Positions 27,027-37,573 of a DNA stretch of 64,000 bases are shown one piece after another. The stretch is from contig CAVXCI010000001.1 of the NCBI GenBank assembly GCA_963760285.1, positions 1,612,001 to 1,676,000 of the forward strand. The letters run 5' to 3'. The stretch is from PALSA-278 sp963760285 (lineage in GTDB: Bacteria; Acidobacteriota; Terriglobia; Acidiferrales; UBA7541). The position numbers were made by a program, and so were the translations under genes. Every line of letters starts with the position of its first letter. Position 1 is the first letter of the stretch. Under the pieces are notes generated by a model that worked only from the letters and a program-made list of their open reading frames with translations, was not told the origin of the DNA and did no database searches.

Positions 27027-28205
27027 ATGCCATCTGCTGTTCATGCCGCCACATTTTTGCCTGCGGTCCTCCGCCATCTCCGCGGCCAGCAACCAGCGAT
27101 GTTGAGCCTTCTGCGGCGTCTCGTGGAACTGGAATCTCCCAGCACGGAAAAATCCGCCGTGGATCGCGTGTCCAAATTGGTCGCCCGCGAATGCGCGCGC
27201 CGCGGAGCGAACGTTCGCCTCCTGCGCCGGTCCCGGCGCGGCGATTTGGTCCGCGCCGTTTTTAATCCGGCGGGTAAGAGCGTTTCAACTAGCAAACAGA
27301 TTCTGGTCCTCGGCCACCTCGACACCGTCTATCCCCTCGGAGCATTGCCGCGCATGCCTTTTCGCGTCTCCGCGGGCCGCGCCTTTGGCCCCGGCATTTA
27401 CGACATGAAAGCCGGCGTGGTCATGGCGCTCTTTGCCATGGACGCTCTTCGTGCCGCGCGCATCCCGCTCATCCGGCGCGTAGTTTTTCTCTGGTCCACG
27501 GACGAGGAAATCGGCAGCCACGCCGCCCGCGCGGAAATAGAACGCCAGGCCCGCCGCAGCGATGCCGTTCTTGTTCTGGAACCTTCGCTCGGTCTGCAGG
27601 GTCGCCTGAAAACCGCGCGCAAAGGCGTTGGCGAGCTGGAACTCATCGTTACCGGAAAATGCGCTCATGCTGGCGTGAACCCTGAGAGTGGAATCAACGC
27701 CGTCCACGAACTGGCGCTGCAAATGGCTCGCCTCGCGAGTTGGAGCGACTCTCGCCGCGGCCTCACCGTCCAGCCCACGGTGGTTTCCGGCGGCGCATTT
27801 TCCAACGTGATCCCCGCGTCGGCCTCCTGTCGCGTGGACATTCGTTTCACCCACGCCAAGGACGCCCGCGTTCTCGAACAACGGTTGCGCCATCTGAAGC
27901 CCATCCTGAAAGGCGCGCGCCTGGAAATTCGTGGAGGTATCGATCGCCCTCCGCTGGAGCGCACTCCCGGCGTCCGCAAACTCTTCGGTCATGCAGAAAA
28001 AATCGGCCGCATTCTCGGCCTGCATCTTGAGGAATGCTCCACCGGCGGCGGTTCCGACGGTAATTTCACCGCCGCGCTGGGAATCCCCACGCTCGACGGC
28101 CTCGGCGCCGTCGGCGAAGGAGCGCACAGCCCGAAGGAATCCATTGTCCTCCGCGCTCTCCCCGAACGTACCGCCCTTCTCGCCGGCCTCCTCGCCACTC
28201 TCTAA
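27027..28205 (+). CDS. M20 family zinc metallopeptidase (CPG2-like)
   Basis: This protein belongs to the M20 peptidase family, closest in pattern to glutamate carboxypeptidase and ArgE/DapE-type enzymes. The zinc-site segments are LVLGHLDTVYPLG (His and Asp), GPGIYDMKAGVVMALFAMDA (bridging Asp), WSTDEEIGS (catalytic Glu plus ligand Glu), and a C-terminal STGGGSDGN...GAHSPKESI with the last His ligand. The dimerisation domain (VGELELIVTGKCAHAGVNPE) lies between. Starting at the ATG at 27027 gives 392 residues. An in-frame GTG at 26982 would add 15 residues. The substrate cannot be told from sequence. The gene is intact, with a strong codon bias like its neighbours. Confidence 0.88.
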   Translation: MPSAVHAATFLPAVLRHLRGQQPAMLSLLRRLVELESPSTEKSAVDRVSKLVARECARRGANVRLLRRSRRGDLVRAVFNPAGKSVSTSKQILVLGHLDTVYPLGALPRMPFRVSAGRAFGPGIYDMKAGVVMALFAMDALRAARIPLIRRVVFLWSTDEEIGSHAARAEIERQARRSDAVLVLEPSLGLQGRLKTARKGVGELELIVTGKCAHAGVNPESGINAVHELALQMARLASWSDSRRGLTVQPTVVSGGAFSNVIPASASCRVDIRFTHAKDARVLEQRLRHLKPILKGARLEIRGGIDRPPLERTPGVRKLFGHAEKIGRILGLHLEECSTGGGSDGNFTAALGIPTLDGLGAVGEGAHSPKESIVLRALPERTALLAGLLATL

Positions 28206-28326
28206 TTTCTCTCACGCGCCCGTCATTCCCGCCATGGCCTGCACTCCGCTTCCGGGAACAAACATTCCTCCGCGCACGTCCAACACTAAACAGGTCGAAT
28301 AATCGGTTGGATGATAAATTGAATCC

Positions 28327-30855
28327 ATGCGTCTTCGCCCACTGACGCTTTGCCTTCTCCTGGCGCTCGCCGGTTCCACGCCCGCCCAGCAGACGAACTC
28401 CGTTGCTCTATCCGCGGGTGCGCCGCAATCCGCGGATGTATCCGGCCCCTCACCCGACGCCCGCGCCTTCTATGACCAACTCCAGGCCCTTCGCCTCGAC
28501 GCCGATCACGTCTACCGCGTGCAGAATATTCGCCTTCGCCGCGGCCCCATGAACCTCACTCTTACCGAAGGCCAGTTGGCTTTCTACGCTCCGTTCCAGG
28601 GCCGCATTATCGGAGCGGTCTTTACAGGCTCTGGCCGCGTCACCTTAGTGCCTCGCGAGCCTTCCGAAAAACTTTCTCTCCGTCATTTTCTCGGCGTTCC
28701 TTTGCTGGAGCAGACCTTCACCCGCGTCTACTTTCGCTTCACGGACAAAACCGCCGCCGAATTGGACCAGCAAATCACCCGGCAGGGAATTCAGCCCGTG
28801 CCCGATTCCGCATTCGTCGCTCCATGGGATGCCATCCTCCCTGAATTGAACGCCTGGCATTCCCTGCGCGTGCTTTCGGACTCTCTCGCGGCTCAGCCGC
28901 GCCCGTATTTTTATGCCGGTATCTCCGGAGGCGCTGCTGGTCCGTTCGATGTCCTGATAGACCCGCGTCGCGAAGAACCCACGCTCGTCGGCCAGCCTCG
29001 CCTTGTGGAAGGCGGCCGTCTTTATGACGTCTGGGCCTCCATTCCGTCCGCTTCGCCCTCACAGAGCGCCACCGGGGATTTCCAGCCGTTGTCTTACAAC
29101 GTCTCCGCCACCATTCATAACGACCGCAGCCTCGATGGCTCAACAACACTGCAGCTTCGCGCCCATCGCGACGGCGAACGCGTCCTGGCTCTTGCTCTCG
29201 CCCGAGAGTTGCAAGTCCAGCAGATTACCGGCGGGTCTGGCGCTCCGCTCCTCTTTTTCCCCGGCGCGGAATTTGACACGCGGGGAAACGCCTATTCCGG
29301 TTCCGGACTTGTTCTCGTGGTTCTGAATCAGCGCGTTCACTCCGGCGAGGAATTTGCCCTCCATGTTTCTTATCGCGGCACGGTGATCGCCGACGCCGGC
29401 AACGGAGTGCTCTTCGTGCGCGAACGCGGAAGCTGGTATGCCCATCTGCCCGGTCCGGACCGCTTCGTTCCTTTCGATCTCACTTTTCGATGGCCTCGCC
29501 AGTACACCCTGGTCGCCACCGGGAAGAAATTGGACGAGCGTGTTGATGGCGATGCCCGCGTCGGTCATTGGACCACGCCGGAACCCATCGCTGTTGCCGG
29601 CTTCAATCTCGGCGATTATGTCCGCCAGACCATTAAAGGCGCGGGTATTGAGTTGGACGTTTACGCCAACCGCAAGCTTGAAGAGGCCATCGCCGACCGC
29701 CTGCGCACTTTGCCGAATTCACTCTCCGCCGGCGATTCCATTCCGCCCGGCCTGTACCTCAACCCCGACAGCGAGCCGCAGATTGTTGTCGCTCCGCCGC
29801 CTCCCAGCCCCGCCATGATTCTTTCGCAGCTCGGCAAGCATGTGCTGGACTCCATCAGTTACCTCGAAAAATGGAACGGCGCTTTTCCCTTCAGCAGTCT
29901 TGCCGTTTCGCAGATTCCCGGCTCATTCGGCCAGGGCTGGCCCGGACTCGTCTATCTTTCCACGCTGGCTTTTCTCCCTCAGCAGGCGCAGCAGCAGGCC
30001 GGCGTCGCTCCCCGGGTCCAGCGCAGATGAACGAATTGATTCCCTACCACGAGATCGCCCACCAGTGGTGGGGCAACGTGGTCGGCGCCGCCAGCTATCG
30101 CGATACCTGGATTCTTGAAGCCGTGGCCAACTATCTGGCCCTGCTCTATTCTGAAAGCCGAAAGCCTTCCGAATCATGTGATGGAGAATTTTCTGGACCA
30201 CTCGCGCCGGCAACTGTCCGCGGCCGCTCCCGACTTCGACGGGGCATCGGAGAAGATGGGACCGCTTTCGCTGGGTTACCGCCTGGCCTCCGTCGATGAT
30301 TCTGGAGCCTACAAGGCAATTGTATATGGCAAGGGTACCTGGGTGATCCACATGCTGAGCATGATGCTGCGGGACTCCGCGCGGCTGAAATCCGGCGCCA
30401 ATCCCGCCGATACCCAAAATCCCGATGCGCGATTCATCGCCATCCTCCGCGATCTGCTGACCCAATATCGCTTTCAGCCCATTTCCACCGCCGACCTCCA
30501 GCACGCCGTTGAGAGTCACATGACCCCCGCAATGGACATTCAGGGCGACGGCACCATGGATTGGTTTTTCGAGGAATGGGTAGAAACGTGGTCTGCCGTC
30601 TTACTCGGTGGAATTTCAAACTCGTCCCGCCGCCAATCGTTTTCAGGTTCGCGGCACCCTGCATCAGGACGGAGTTCCCAATGGATTCACCATGCCGGTC
30701 CCTTTATGCGCGGCTCCAGAGAAAAATCCGCTTATATTGGCACTGTCGTCGCCGCCGGTCCGGAAACAAAATTCCAGCTCTGGTGCCCATTTCGTCCCGC
30801 GGGCGTCGTAGCCGACCCGCAACACACCATTCTTTCTCTATCTCCGGTGAAGTAA
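28327..30855 (+). CDS. M1 family aminopeptidase-like metalloprotease, frameshifted
   Basis: This is an exported metallopeptidase of the M1 (gluzincin) family. A signal peptide (LTLCLLLALAGSTPAQQ) is followed by a long N-terminal beta region of about 540 residues. The catalytic segment LIPYHEIAHQWWGN contains HExxH, and EAVANYLALLYSE supplies the downstream Glu ligand. KAIVYGKGTWVIHML and DWFFEEWVE are family features. The frame changes near 30015, 30155 and 30590; the continuation ends in PQHTILSLSPVK at 30855. The total is about 840 residues. The usual GAMEN-type substrate motif is not obvious in the read segment, so the specificity is unknown. The breaks are probably sequence errors, because the downstream text stays conserved. 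Confidence 0.82.
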
Positions 30856-30921
30856 GCAGCATCTTCCTGCCCGGTGTTTCGCCCATTTCCTCGGGGTATA
30901 GTGGCAATGCGGAAAGGCGCC

Positions 30922-31800
30922 ATGATTCATCGCACATTTTTCACAATCATCGCCTTCTGCCCATCGAGCAGGTTCGCCTTTCGCCCGGCCAGGCGGGATT
31001 ATTCAACGGCTGGGGATTTTCACCACGCTGCGCATCTCGCAAGGCGAGCCGTTTGCCTTCGAGCGTCATTGGCGCCGCTTGCAGAATGATTCCGCGCGCA
31101 CACATTGTCCGCTACCGTACGATCCCGAAATTATTCGCCAGGAAATTCGCGAGCTGGCGCGTATCAATCATGCGCCCGAATGCGCCGCGCGCGTTTATAT
31201 TATCTGCAACGCCGTCGGAAGCTGGGGCAGCGATGAATCCTTCCCGGAAGCAGACCTAATAATTTTCACCGCGCCGCATCCGCAATATAGCGCGGCGGCT
31301 CGGCTCCTGTTGCGCGAAGATGCGCGCCACGCCGCTTCGCCCTTGGCCGGCGTCAAAGTGACTTCCTGGCTGCTCAACGTCTGGTGCCTGCGGGAAGCGC
31401 AGGAGCAGGGCTCAGCGAAGTTGTCCTGCTCAACGAGCGCGGCGAAGTGGCCGAATGCACGGCGGCGAACATTTTTTGTCTTCAAGGTGGACGCGTGCTC
31501 ACTCCGCCGCTTTCCTCCGGCTGCCTGGAAGGTATTACCCGCTCCGTATTCCTGGAGATTGCGCCCGGCGTTGGTCATCCCGTGCCGAGGAAAAAATCCT
31601 CCGGCCGGAGGATCTTTTCGCCGCCGAGGAGGTATTTATCTCTTCCACAAACCGCAATCTTTCGTCCGTGAGCGAAATCGCCGGCCATCGCGATCGCGCG
31701 CCCCGGACCCGCCGTCAAAGAATTGGAAAAAGCTTTCGAGGATTACATGGCGGACTATGTGGCCATACATGCGCCGGTCCCTTCCACGGAGCAATTTTGA
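30922..31800 (+). CDS. Class IV aminotransferase / aminodeoxychorismate lyase-like, frameshifted
   Basis: This PLP enzyme belongs to fold type IV (BCAT, D-amino acid aminotransferase, PabC). After the ATG at 30922, preceded by GGAAAGG, the text reads PIEQVRLSPGQAGLFNGWG. It continues with PFAFERHWRRLQNDS, the PLP lysine segment LAGVKVTSWLLN, VVLLNERGEVAECTAANIF, LSSGCLEGITRSVFLEI and EEVFISSTNRNLSSVSEIAG, and ends at 31800. Five or so frame changes fall between these pieces. The ordering and spacing fit a protein of about 292 residues. The Lys-Val-Thr-Ser pattern resembles aminodeoxychorismate lyase, but branched-chain aminotransferase activity cannot be excluded. It precedes the pterin dehydratase gene. 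Confidence 0.82.
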
Positions 31801-31868
31801 TTCAACGTGGCGCTTGCGGAATTTTTCCGATTGAATTCAAGAGGAACAAAGAATAGGGAGAAAACGAC

Positions 31869-32191
31869 ATGAGCGATTTAGCCGGCAAAACTTGCGTACC
31901 CTGCCGCGGCGGCGTCCCTCCTCTGGCCGGAAAGGAATTGAAGACTTTCGCCGCCAGGTGCCGGCCTGGAAAGTGGTCAATGGTCACCATATTACCCGTG
32001 AGTTTAAGTTTTCGGATTTCGTCAGGCGCTCGCGTTTGTAAACAAAGTTGGCGCGCTGGCCGAAGCAGCAGGGCCATCACCCGGATATTTTTCTCACCTG
32101 GGGCCGCGCCGCCGTTACTCTGTGGACCCACAAAATTGACGGCCTCACCGAAAGCGATTTCATCATGGCCGCAAAAATTGACCGGCTGTGA
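31869..32191 (+). CDS. phhB: 4a-hydroxytetrahydrobiopterin dehydratase, frameshifted
   Basis: PhhB (pterin-4a-carbinolamine dehydratase) recycles the oxidised pterin cofactor of aromatic amino acid hydroxylases. The start is at 31869 with AGGGAG upstream. The text reads MSDLAGKTCVPCRGGVPPLA and ELKTFAA, then after a frame change HHITREFKFSDF and ALAFVNKVGALAEAEGHHPD, which carries the histidine pair of the family. The C-terminus reads VTLWTHKIDGLTESDF and IMAAKIDRL. About 107 residues is normal. No aromatic amino acid hydroxylase is in the window. It converges with the glycosyltransferase gene, 12 bases away. Confidence 0.85.
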
Positions 32192-32203
32192 CCGTCGAGC
32201 ATT

Positions 32204-33370
32204 TCATGGAGCCAGATCGGCTTCCGCGGTTTCGCCTTCCAGGATTGTGCGAAGAATTCCGGAATTTCAAACACGGCGCGGTTGGCGTGGCTCTTGCGTT
32301 GGCTCGAAGGCGCTCGAAGTTTTCCGGCTCGCAACATTTCGCTGCAACGATGGAAACAATGCGTCGAAATTCGACACCAGACCCACTTGCTTTTCCAGCA
32401 CCCACTCGGTGTTGTAGCGCTCCTGCGGCAGCGTCCAGGCATTTCGCTCCACGATCACCGGCAGCCCCATCAGCAGGGCCTCGCTGATGCTGCCTGGCCC
32501 CGGCTTGCCGATGAAGAAATCCGCAAGTGTGCATGTAATAAGGCACGTCGCGCGTGAATCCCACAACCAATCGCGGCAGGCGCGGCGTGCCTCGCTCGCA
32601 GCATTCCTCACGCGAGCGTCACGTTCTTCCCGCAAATGAAAATCAATTGCAGATCCAGATTCGAGCGCTCCAGCCGCTCGGCAATTTCCAGCATGGTACT
32701 TGGATCCATGCCCGCCAAAAAGCACCAGACCCGTGGGAAGATCGGGTCGCAATCCGGCCGCCGCCTTTCCGCCAACGCGGTCCGTCGGCTGCGGCTCATA
32801 GAACTTGCGGATGGCAAATCATTCCGGAGACGCGGAATATCTGCTCGTCCGCAGATCCCGTGGATGCCGGGCCTGCGCCACGCGCTTTCTCCGATCCGCA
32901 AACCAGAAATTGCCGCTGCCGCTCGATCCAGAAGTGCGGAGGATAGTCCGCCAAATCCGTGAGAAGGTCACGAAAGGCCGCTCCGGAAATGGCCGCGCAA
33001 AGCTTTCGCACAGCGCCCGGTTGAAGTGCGGCACCAGGGAAACGACCATGTCCGGCCGGCTCTCTCGCCAGTATTCTTCAAGGCTGGAGCCATCTTCGCC
33101 GGTGATACAGCCGGATGACCAGCTGCAACACGCGCATCAATTGCGGCGCTGCCCAGCGTCCATCCGTTTGCAGCATGGTGTTGTAAACGTCCTGAATGCG
33201 CATGCCGGTCAATTTGCGCAGAATATCCATGGAGTCCAGATGTTCCTGCAGGTTCATCAGGCTCGACTTCCCATGGCCGCTGCTGCGCGTCGAATCACCA
33301 TTTCAGCGCAGTGGCGGCGGCGCGGTGTCCTCCGCCGGCATCGAAGAAACACCAGCTCGATTCTCGCCAT
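32204..33370 (-). CDS. MGDG-synthase-like glycosyltransferase, heavily frameshifted
   Basis: This belongs to the GT28/MurG-like group that includes monogalactosyldiacylglycerol synthase and processive diacylglycerol glucosyltransferases. From the ATG at 33370 the text reads MARIELVFFDAGGGHRAAAT with the GGGH substrate loop. Then come NLQEHLDSMDILRKLTGM, MVVSLVPHFNRALCES, LTDLADYPPHFWIERQ, RPDLPTGLVLFGGHGS, and LVVGFTRDVPYYMH. The donor-binding site reads FFIGKPGPGSISEALLMGLP followed by VIVERNAWTLPQERYNT. The pieces lie in all three frames with at least six changes. About 388 residues in total. A membrane glycolipid product is inferred from the family. It diverges from the PHP gene across a 139-base gap. 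Confidence 0.8.
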
Positions 33371-33509
33371 TTCGCCTCCGATTTGCGGAAGCGAATGTTG
33401 TACGCTTTGCGACACACGTCGTCTGTTACATCCTGAGATGCGAATCGTTCAATACAATTTGTCAGTTCGGTCACGATGCTGTAACACGTGCGGAGTTAGT
33501 AATAGGAGC

Positions 33510-34413
33510 GTGAAGTGCGACCTGCACGTGCATTCGGTTCATTCCGGCCCTTGCACGACGCCGGTGCTTCGCCATTTTGCCGCGAATCCTACAGCGACCC
33601 CGCAGAGCTCTACAGCCGCCTGAAATCGCGCGGCATGGACCTGGTTACCGTCACCGACCACGATTCCATCGGCGGCCTCGATGATCTGCGCCAGCATCCG
33701 GATTTTTTCATCAGCGAGGAAGTGACCTGCCGCATGCCCAGCGGCACGGAAATCCACATCGGCGTCTACGACATCACCGAGCGCCAGCACGTTGAAATTC
33801 CAGCGCCGCCGCAATGACTTAATCAGCCTGCTGATGTACCTCACCGAAAAACGAATCTTCTTCGTCTTCAATCACGCGTTTTCCGATTTGACCGGACGTC
33901 GCGATCCCGAGGATTTTCTGGTGGTTTGCCAAATATTTTCCGGCATTGAAACGCGCAACAGCCTTATGCCTCCCGCGGTTAATCGTTGCGCGGAGCATTT
34001 CGCGATTCGCGAGCGGAAGAGCTTCACTGGCGGAAGCGATGCGCACACAATCGCCTCGGCAGGGACGGCATTCACCAAGTTCCCGGCGCACGCACGAAGG
34101 AGGAATTTTTCGCCGGGCTTCGAGCCGGCCACGGAGTTCCGTGCGGGCGCGCGGGAACGTTGCCCGGCCGCTGGTTAAAACTCACACGAGATATTTTTCT
34201 CGTGACCGCAGGGTTGATGTGTGAAAATCCCGCGGCTGTCGACCCTTGCGCCGCTTGCCTCGCTGATCCCGGCGTTTATGCTGGTGCAGACACTCCATGC
34301 CGCTTGTTTCGCCTGGTGGTGGGGCGCGCGGGCGGAAGTCTCTCGCCAAGTCGGCCAACTGGGAATCGCTGCCGTCGAACCGGGCTTCCTGCGGAGGTGC
34401 TCCATGGCCGTAG
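33510..34413 (+). CDS. PHP domain phosphoesterase, frameshifted
   Basis: This is a metal-dependent hydrolase of the PHP superfamily. The text begins at a GTG with KCDLHVHSVHSGPC, the first metal motif, then SDPAELYSRLKSRGMDLVTV and TDHDSIGGLDDL, the second. It continues with FFISEEVTCRMPSGTEIHIG, VYDITERQHVEI, FFVFNHAFSDLTGRRDPEDF, IETRNSLM and the last motif GGSDAHTIAS. A hydrophobic segment near the end (LASLIPAFMLVQTLHAACFA) suggests a membrane-associated C-terminus. The frame changes near 33590, 33810, 34075 and 34210. The end at 34413 is the best-fitting stop, not a certain one. It overlaps the PAP2 gene by about 10 bases, so the two are probably coupled. The substrate is unknown. Confidence 0.78.
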
Positions 34414-34958
34414 CCAGGAACGTTTGGATATTTGTTGAATCGCGTGACCACCGCGTCATGCACCGGCTGAATTGCTGGCGCGCGCCACGGTGGTTTCGCT
34501 GGTGGATGCTGGGTGCGACGCGCTGGGCGACGGATGGCTGTGGTACGCGCTAGGCGTCCTGTTGCTCTGGACGGAGGGCCTTCGACGTTACGTCGCGGTC
34601 GGCTCCGCCGGTTCTTCCGCGTGCGTCGGCATCGTGCTCTTCAGCATTTTGAAGCACGCTTGCCATCGCAGCGTCCCTGCGAACTCGAGCCGCACTGCTG
34701 GGCCGTCGTGCAGCCCACCGGACCGATTTTCGTTTCCCTCCGGCCATTCCATTACCGCGTTCGCCATCGCTGTATGTCTCGGGTTCTTTCTACCCGGAAT
34801 TGCGCGCGCCGCTGCTCTTCATTGCCGCGAGCGTGGGCGCTTCGCGCATGGTGCTGGGCATGCACTTCCTCAGCGACGCCGTCGCCGGCGCCATGATCGG
34901 CGCCGGCCTCGGTTACATGAGCCATCATTTCCATTATTCAGATGATGAGTGCGTGTAA
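34404..34958 (+). CDS. PAP2 family membrane phosphatase, frameshifted
   Basis: This is a membrane phosphatase of the PAP2 superfamily (undecaprenyl-diphosphate or lipid phosphatase type). The ATG at 34404 has GGAGG six bases upstream. The text reads RDHRVMHRLNCWRAPRWFRW, then DGWLWYALGVLLLWTEGLRR in another frame. The phosphatase motifs follow: FSFPSGHSITAFAIAVCLGF and SRMVLGMHFLSDAVAGAMIG. The first motif (KHACHRERP-like) is split by a frame change near 34680. The stop is at 34958. About 184 residues. It is next to the PHP gene and the glycosyltransferase, which suggests a role in lipid or polymer glycoconjugate metabolism, by context only. Confidence 0.78.
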
Positions 34959-34996
34959 AGTTTCCAGCGACGGGAGGGGTTCAGGGCTGCGGCAAA

Positions 34997-35566
34997 TCAG
35001 AAGAAACGGGGAAGAAACCGGGGCTTTGGACCCATCGCGGAGCGATAGACGGGGCTGGATAGCAGCACGCGCTCCTCCACGGCCAGCTCCGTGCAGCAGC
35101 CACTGATAACCCGCCGTCGAACCCCAACGCCGTGATCCACGCGGTGTGGATCAGCGGAATGGCAGAAAATCTCCAGCCACCACCGCCACATAATTGGGAT
35201 GCGAATCCAGCGAAACGGGCCGCCGGTGACCACTCCCAAGCTGCGTGGAGTCCATGATCTGCATGCTCCAGTGCCCGGCCATGGCGCGAATCGTCCACAC
35301 CCGCAGCGCTGTGGACAGCAGAAAGATCACGCCCATGGGAATCGCCAGCCAGGCAGAAACGGCCTGCGCAGCAGCCAGACTTCCAGCCCGCGCCAACCAA
35401 CAATCCTGTATGCAGCACCACTACCCAGGGGTAATTCGGTTCGGTCCATTTTTCATCCCGCGCCGTTCCATCCGCCTCTGATTCCGCGCGGAAATCTGCA
35501 CTTCCGCATCCGCTGGCAGCCCACGAACGCCAGCAGGCCGAAGTATGCCCATGCTCTTACGCCCAT
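34997..35566 (-). CDS. Isoprenylcysteine carboxyl methyltransferase family protein, frameshifted
   Basis: This is a multi-span membrane methyltransferase of the ICMT type that commonly accompanies bacterial type III polyketide synthases and is thought to methylate their products. From the ATG at 35566 the text reads MGVRAWAYFGLLAFVGCQRM, EVQISARNQRRMERRGMK, VVLHTGLLVGAG, WLAIPMGVIFLLSTALRVWT and MAGHWSMQIMDSTQL. The methyl-donor region GPFRWIRHPNYVAV (corrected) is followed by LIHTAWITALGF and the C-terminal EERVLLSSPVYRSAMGPKPR. The stop is at 34997. Four frame changes are needed. The ATG overlaps the polyketide synthase stop by 10 bases. Confidence 0.75.
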
Positions 35567-36626
35567 TGCAACATGAGCATCTCCGCGCTGAATCCCGGGC
35601 CGAAAGCCGCCAGCAATCCGTAGTCGCCGGTGGCCAGTTTGCCGTGCTCCATCCATTCCTGCAGGACGAACAGCACGCTGGCGCTGGAAAGATTCCCGTA
35701 GCGCGCAGCACTTCCCACGAATACCGCACTTTTTCCAACGGAATTGCAATTCTTCCTCCATGTAGCGTAATAATTTTGTCCGCCGGGATGCAGGACATAG
35801 GCGGCCGGCTGCCCGCCGTTCACGTTGTATTCGCAAGAAATCCTTTCACCAGACGGCCGATTTGGCTGCGGATCAGGTCCGGCACATCGCGCGACAGCAC
35901 AATGTGAAATCCGCTGTCCTTCAGATCGAATCCCATGGCGTCCAGCGAATTGGGAAAGAGGTAGCTGGGCTTCCCAGAATGCGCGGCCCTTTCATTTGCG
36001 GCCCGTCACCACGGCCGCCGCGGCGCCGTCGCCAAACAGCGTGCAGGAAATCAGATTGGCCTGTGAAAGATCACGCCGCTGAAACGTAAGCGTGGGAATT
36101 TCCATGGCAATCACCAGCGCCGTGCCGTCTGGAATCGCTCTCACAAAATCCCGCGCCCGGCGCCAGCCCGCCGCTCCCGCCGCGCAACCCAGTTCCGTGA
36201 TGGGCAGCCGGCGAACGTCGGACCGGAACCCCATGCGATTCATCAGATGAGCGTCCACGCGACGGAATCATCACGCCCGTGCATGAAAGTGGTGATCAGA
36301 AGATCCACATCGCTCGGTTCCAGACCCGCCGCCGCCAGGCATTTTGTCGCTGCTTCCTCGCCCAGCTTGATGGCGTGTTCGGAATATTCCCGGGTGATTT
36401 GCTCCAGCGGCCGGGGCTCAACGAAATATTCCACCGGTTGGATGCAGAAGCGACGTTCGACGCAGCCGTTGTCTATCACCGTCATCATGGCCTGCAGGCG
36501 CCGTTCTTCCAGCCCGAACACCTTCTCGAAGTAGAATTTCACCTGCTCGCGCGTCAGCGGTGTTTGCGGGGACCGCCGTCGCAGTCGCCGCAATCGAAAT
36601 GTTTCCCTTGTCATAGGGTCTGCCAT
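35557..36626 (-). CDS. Type III polyketide synthase (chalcone synthase-like), frameshifted
   Basis: This homodimeric condensing enzyme extends a starter acyl-CoA with malonyl units to make pyrones, resorcinols or related phenolics. The catalytic triad is visible: Cys in LPITELGCAAGAAG, His in YVLHPGGQ and Asn in ARYGNLSSASVLFVL. Other segments are ATATAVPANT near the start, TREQVKFYFEKVFGLEERRL, VDLLITTSCTG (corrected), AHLMNRMGFRSDVRR and CTLFGDGAAAAVVTGR. About 355 residues in total. The frame changes near 36560, 36250, 35990 and 35820. The start near 36626 is the best candidate only. It is coupled to the ICMT-type methyltransferase, a common bacterial pair, while an FAD oxidoreductase often found with them is missing here. 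Confidence 0.85.
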
Positions 36627-36727
36627 CAATGTACCGTGAGACTCCCTGTAACGGATATCCCGCAATATTCGAGGTTGCCAGCCCTGAATCTTCAAAAATC
36701 ATCCGCTTGCGTTATGAGCGGATCTCG

Positions 36728-37572
36728 TCAGCGACGGATTTCCCCCTGGCTCCGAAGCCGGTCTTCGCCAGAGTAAACGACGAAGCGTTCGCCGCGCAAA
36801 AATCCGCCAGTGTCAATGCAGTTCCCTTGCCATTTGCACGGCCAGGCTTGATGGCGCGGAAACGCAGGCCAATACCGGCACTCCCGCCACAATCGCTTTC
36901 TGCACAATCTCAAATCCGCCGCGCCCGCTCACCAGCATGATCGTATTCGTAGAGCGGAACGCATGCCTTCGCGCAGCGCCCAGCCGATCACCTTATCCAC
37001 CGCGTTGTGCCGCCCGATATCTTCGCGGACGGCGCGCAATTTCTCCTTCTGTGTCAAACAGCGCCGCCGCATGCAGTCCGCCGGTGCGCCCGAAAATATC
37101 CTGCGCGTCTCGGAGCCGCTCCGGCAGATCGCAAAGCAAAATCTCCGCTCGCGCGAAATTCCGCGTTGGGTGGGCCAGCATGCGCAGCTCTCAACGACTC
37201 GATGGACGCCTTTCCGCACACTCCGCAGCCCGATGCCGCATAGAAATTCCGTTTCAGTCGATCGGCAGTCCGCGATCAGTTCTGGTGCGATCTCCGCGCG
37301 CACCACATTGCTGCGTCTCGGATGGTCGGCATCCGCCACCGATTCGATCGCGAGAATCTGCTTCCGCCGTTGCACCAGCCCTTCGGTGAACAGAAATCCC
37401 GTCACCAACTCCACGATCGTGTCCCGGCGTCCGCATCGTGACGTTGATGGCCGTTCGCCCACACGAATTTCCAGCGGCTCTTCGCTGGCCAGTTCGTCCG
37501 TATAATGCCGCAGCGGCCTTCCTTCCATTCCGTTACGCCGGTCAGTTCCACGCTCCGCCGCGGCAACGCCAC
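36728..37572 (-). CDS. fdhD: Formate dehydrogenase accessory sulfurtransferase FdhD, frameshifted
   Basis: FdhD transfers sulfur from a cysteine desulfurase to the molybdenum cofactor of formate dehydrogenase. A GTG start at 37572 lies one base after the stop of the molybdoenzyme gene. The text reads VALPRRSVELTGVTEWKEGR, DELASEEPLEIRVGERP, ELVTGFLFTEGLVQ, EFLCGIGLRSV, FGRTGGLHAAALFDTEGE, VREDIGRHNAVDKVIGWALR and LHLTLAGFLRGERFVVYSGE. The CxxC active-site segment falls in a shifted region and reads as CGVCGKA only after correction. At least four frame changes. About 280 residues is normal. It is coupled to, and probably specific for, the adjacent oxidoreductase. Confidence 0.85.
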
Positions 37573-37573
37573 C

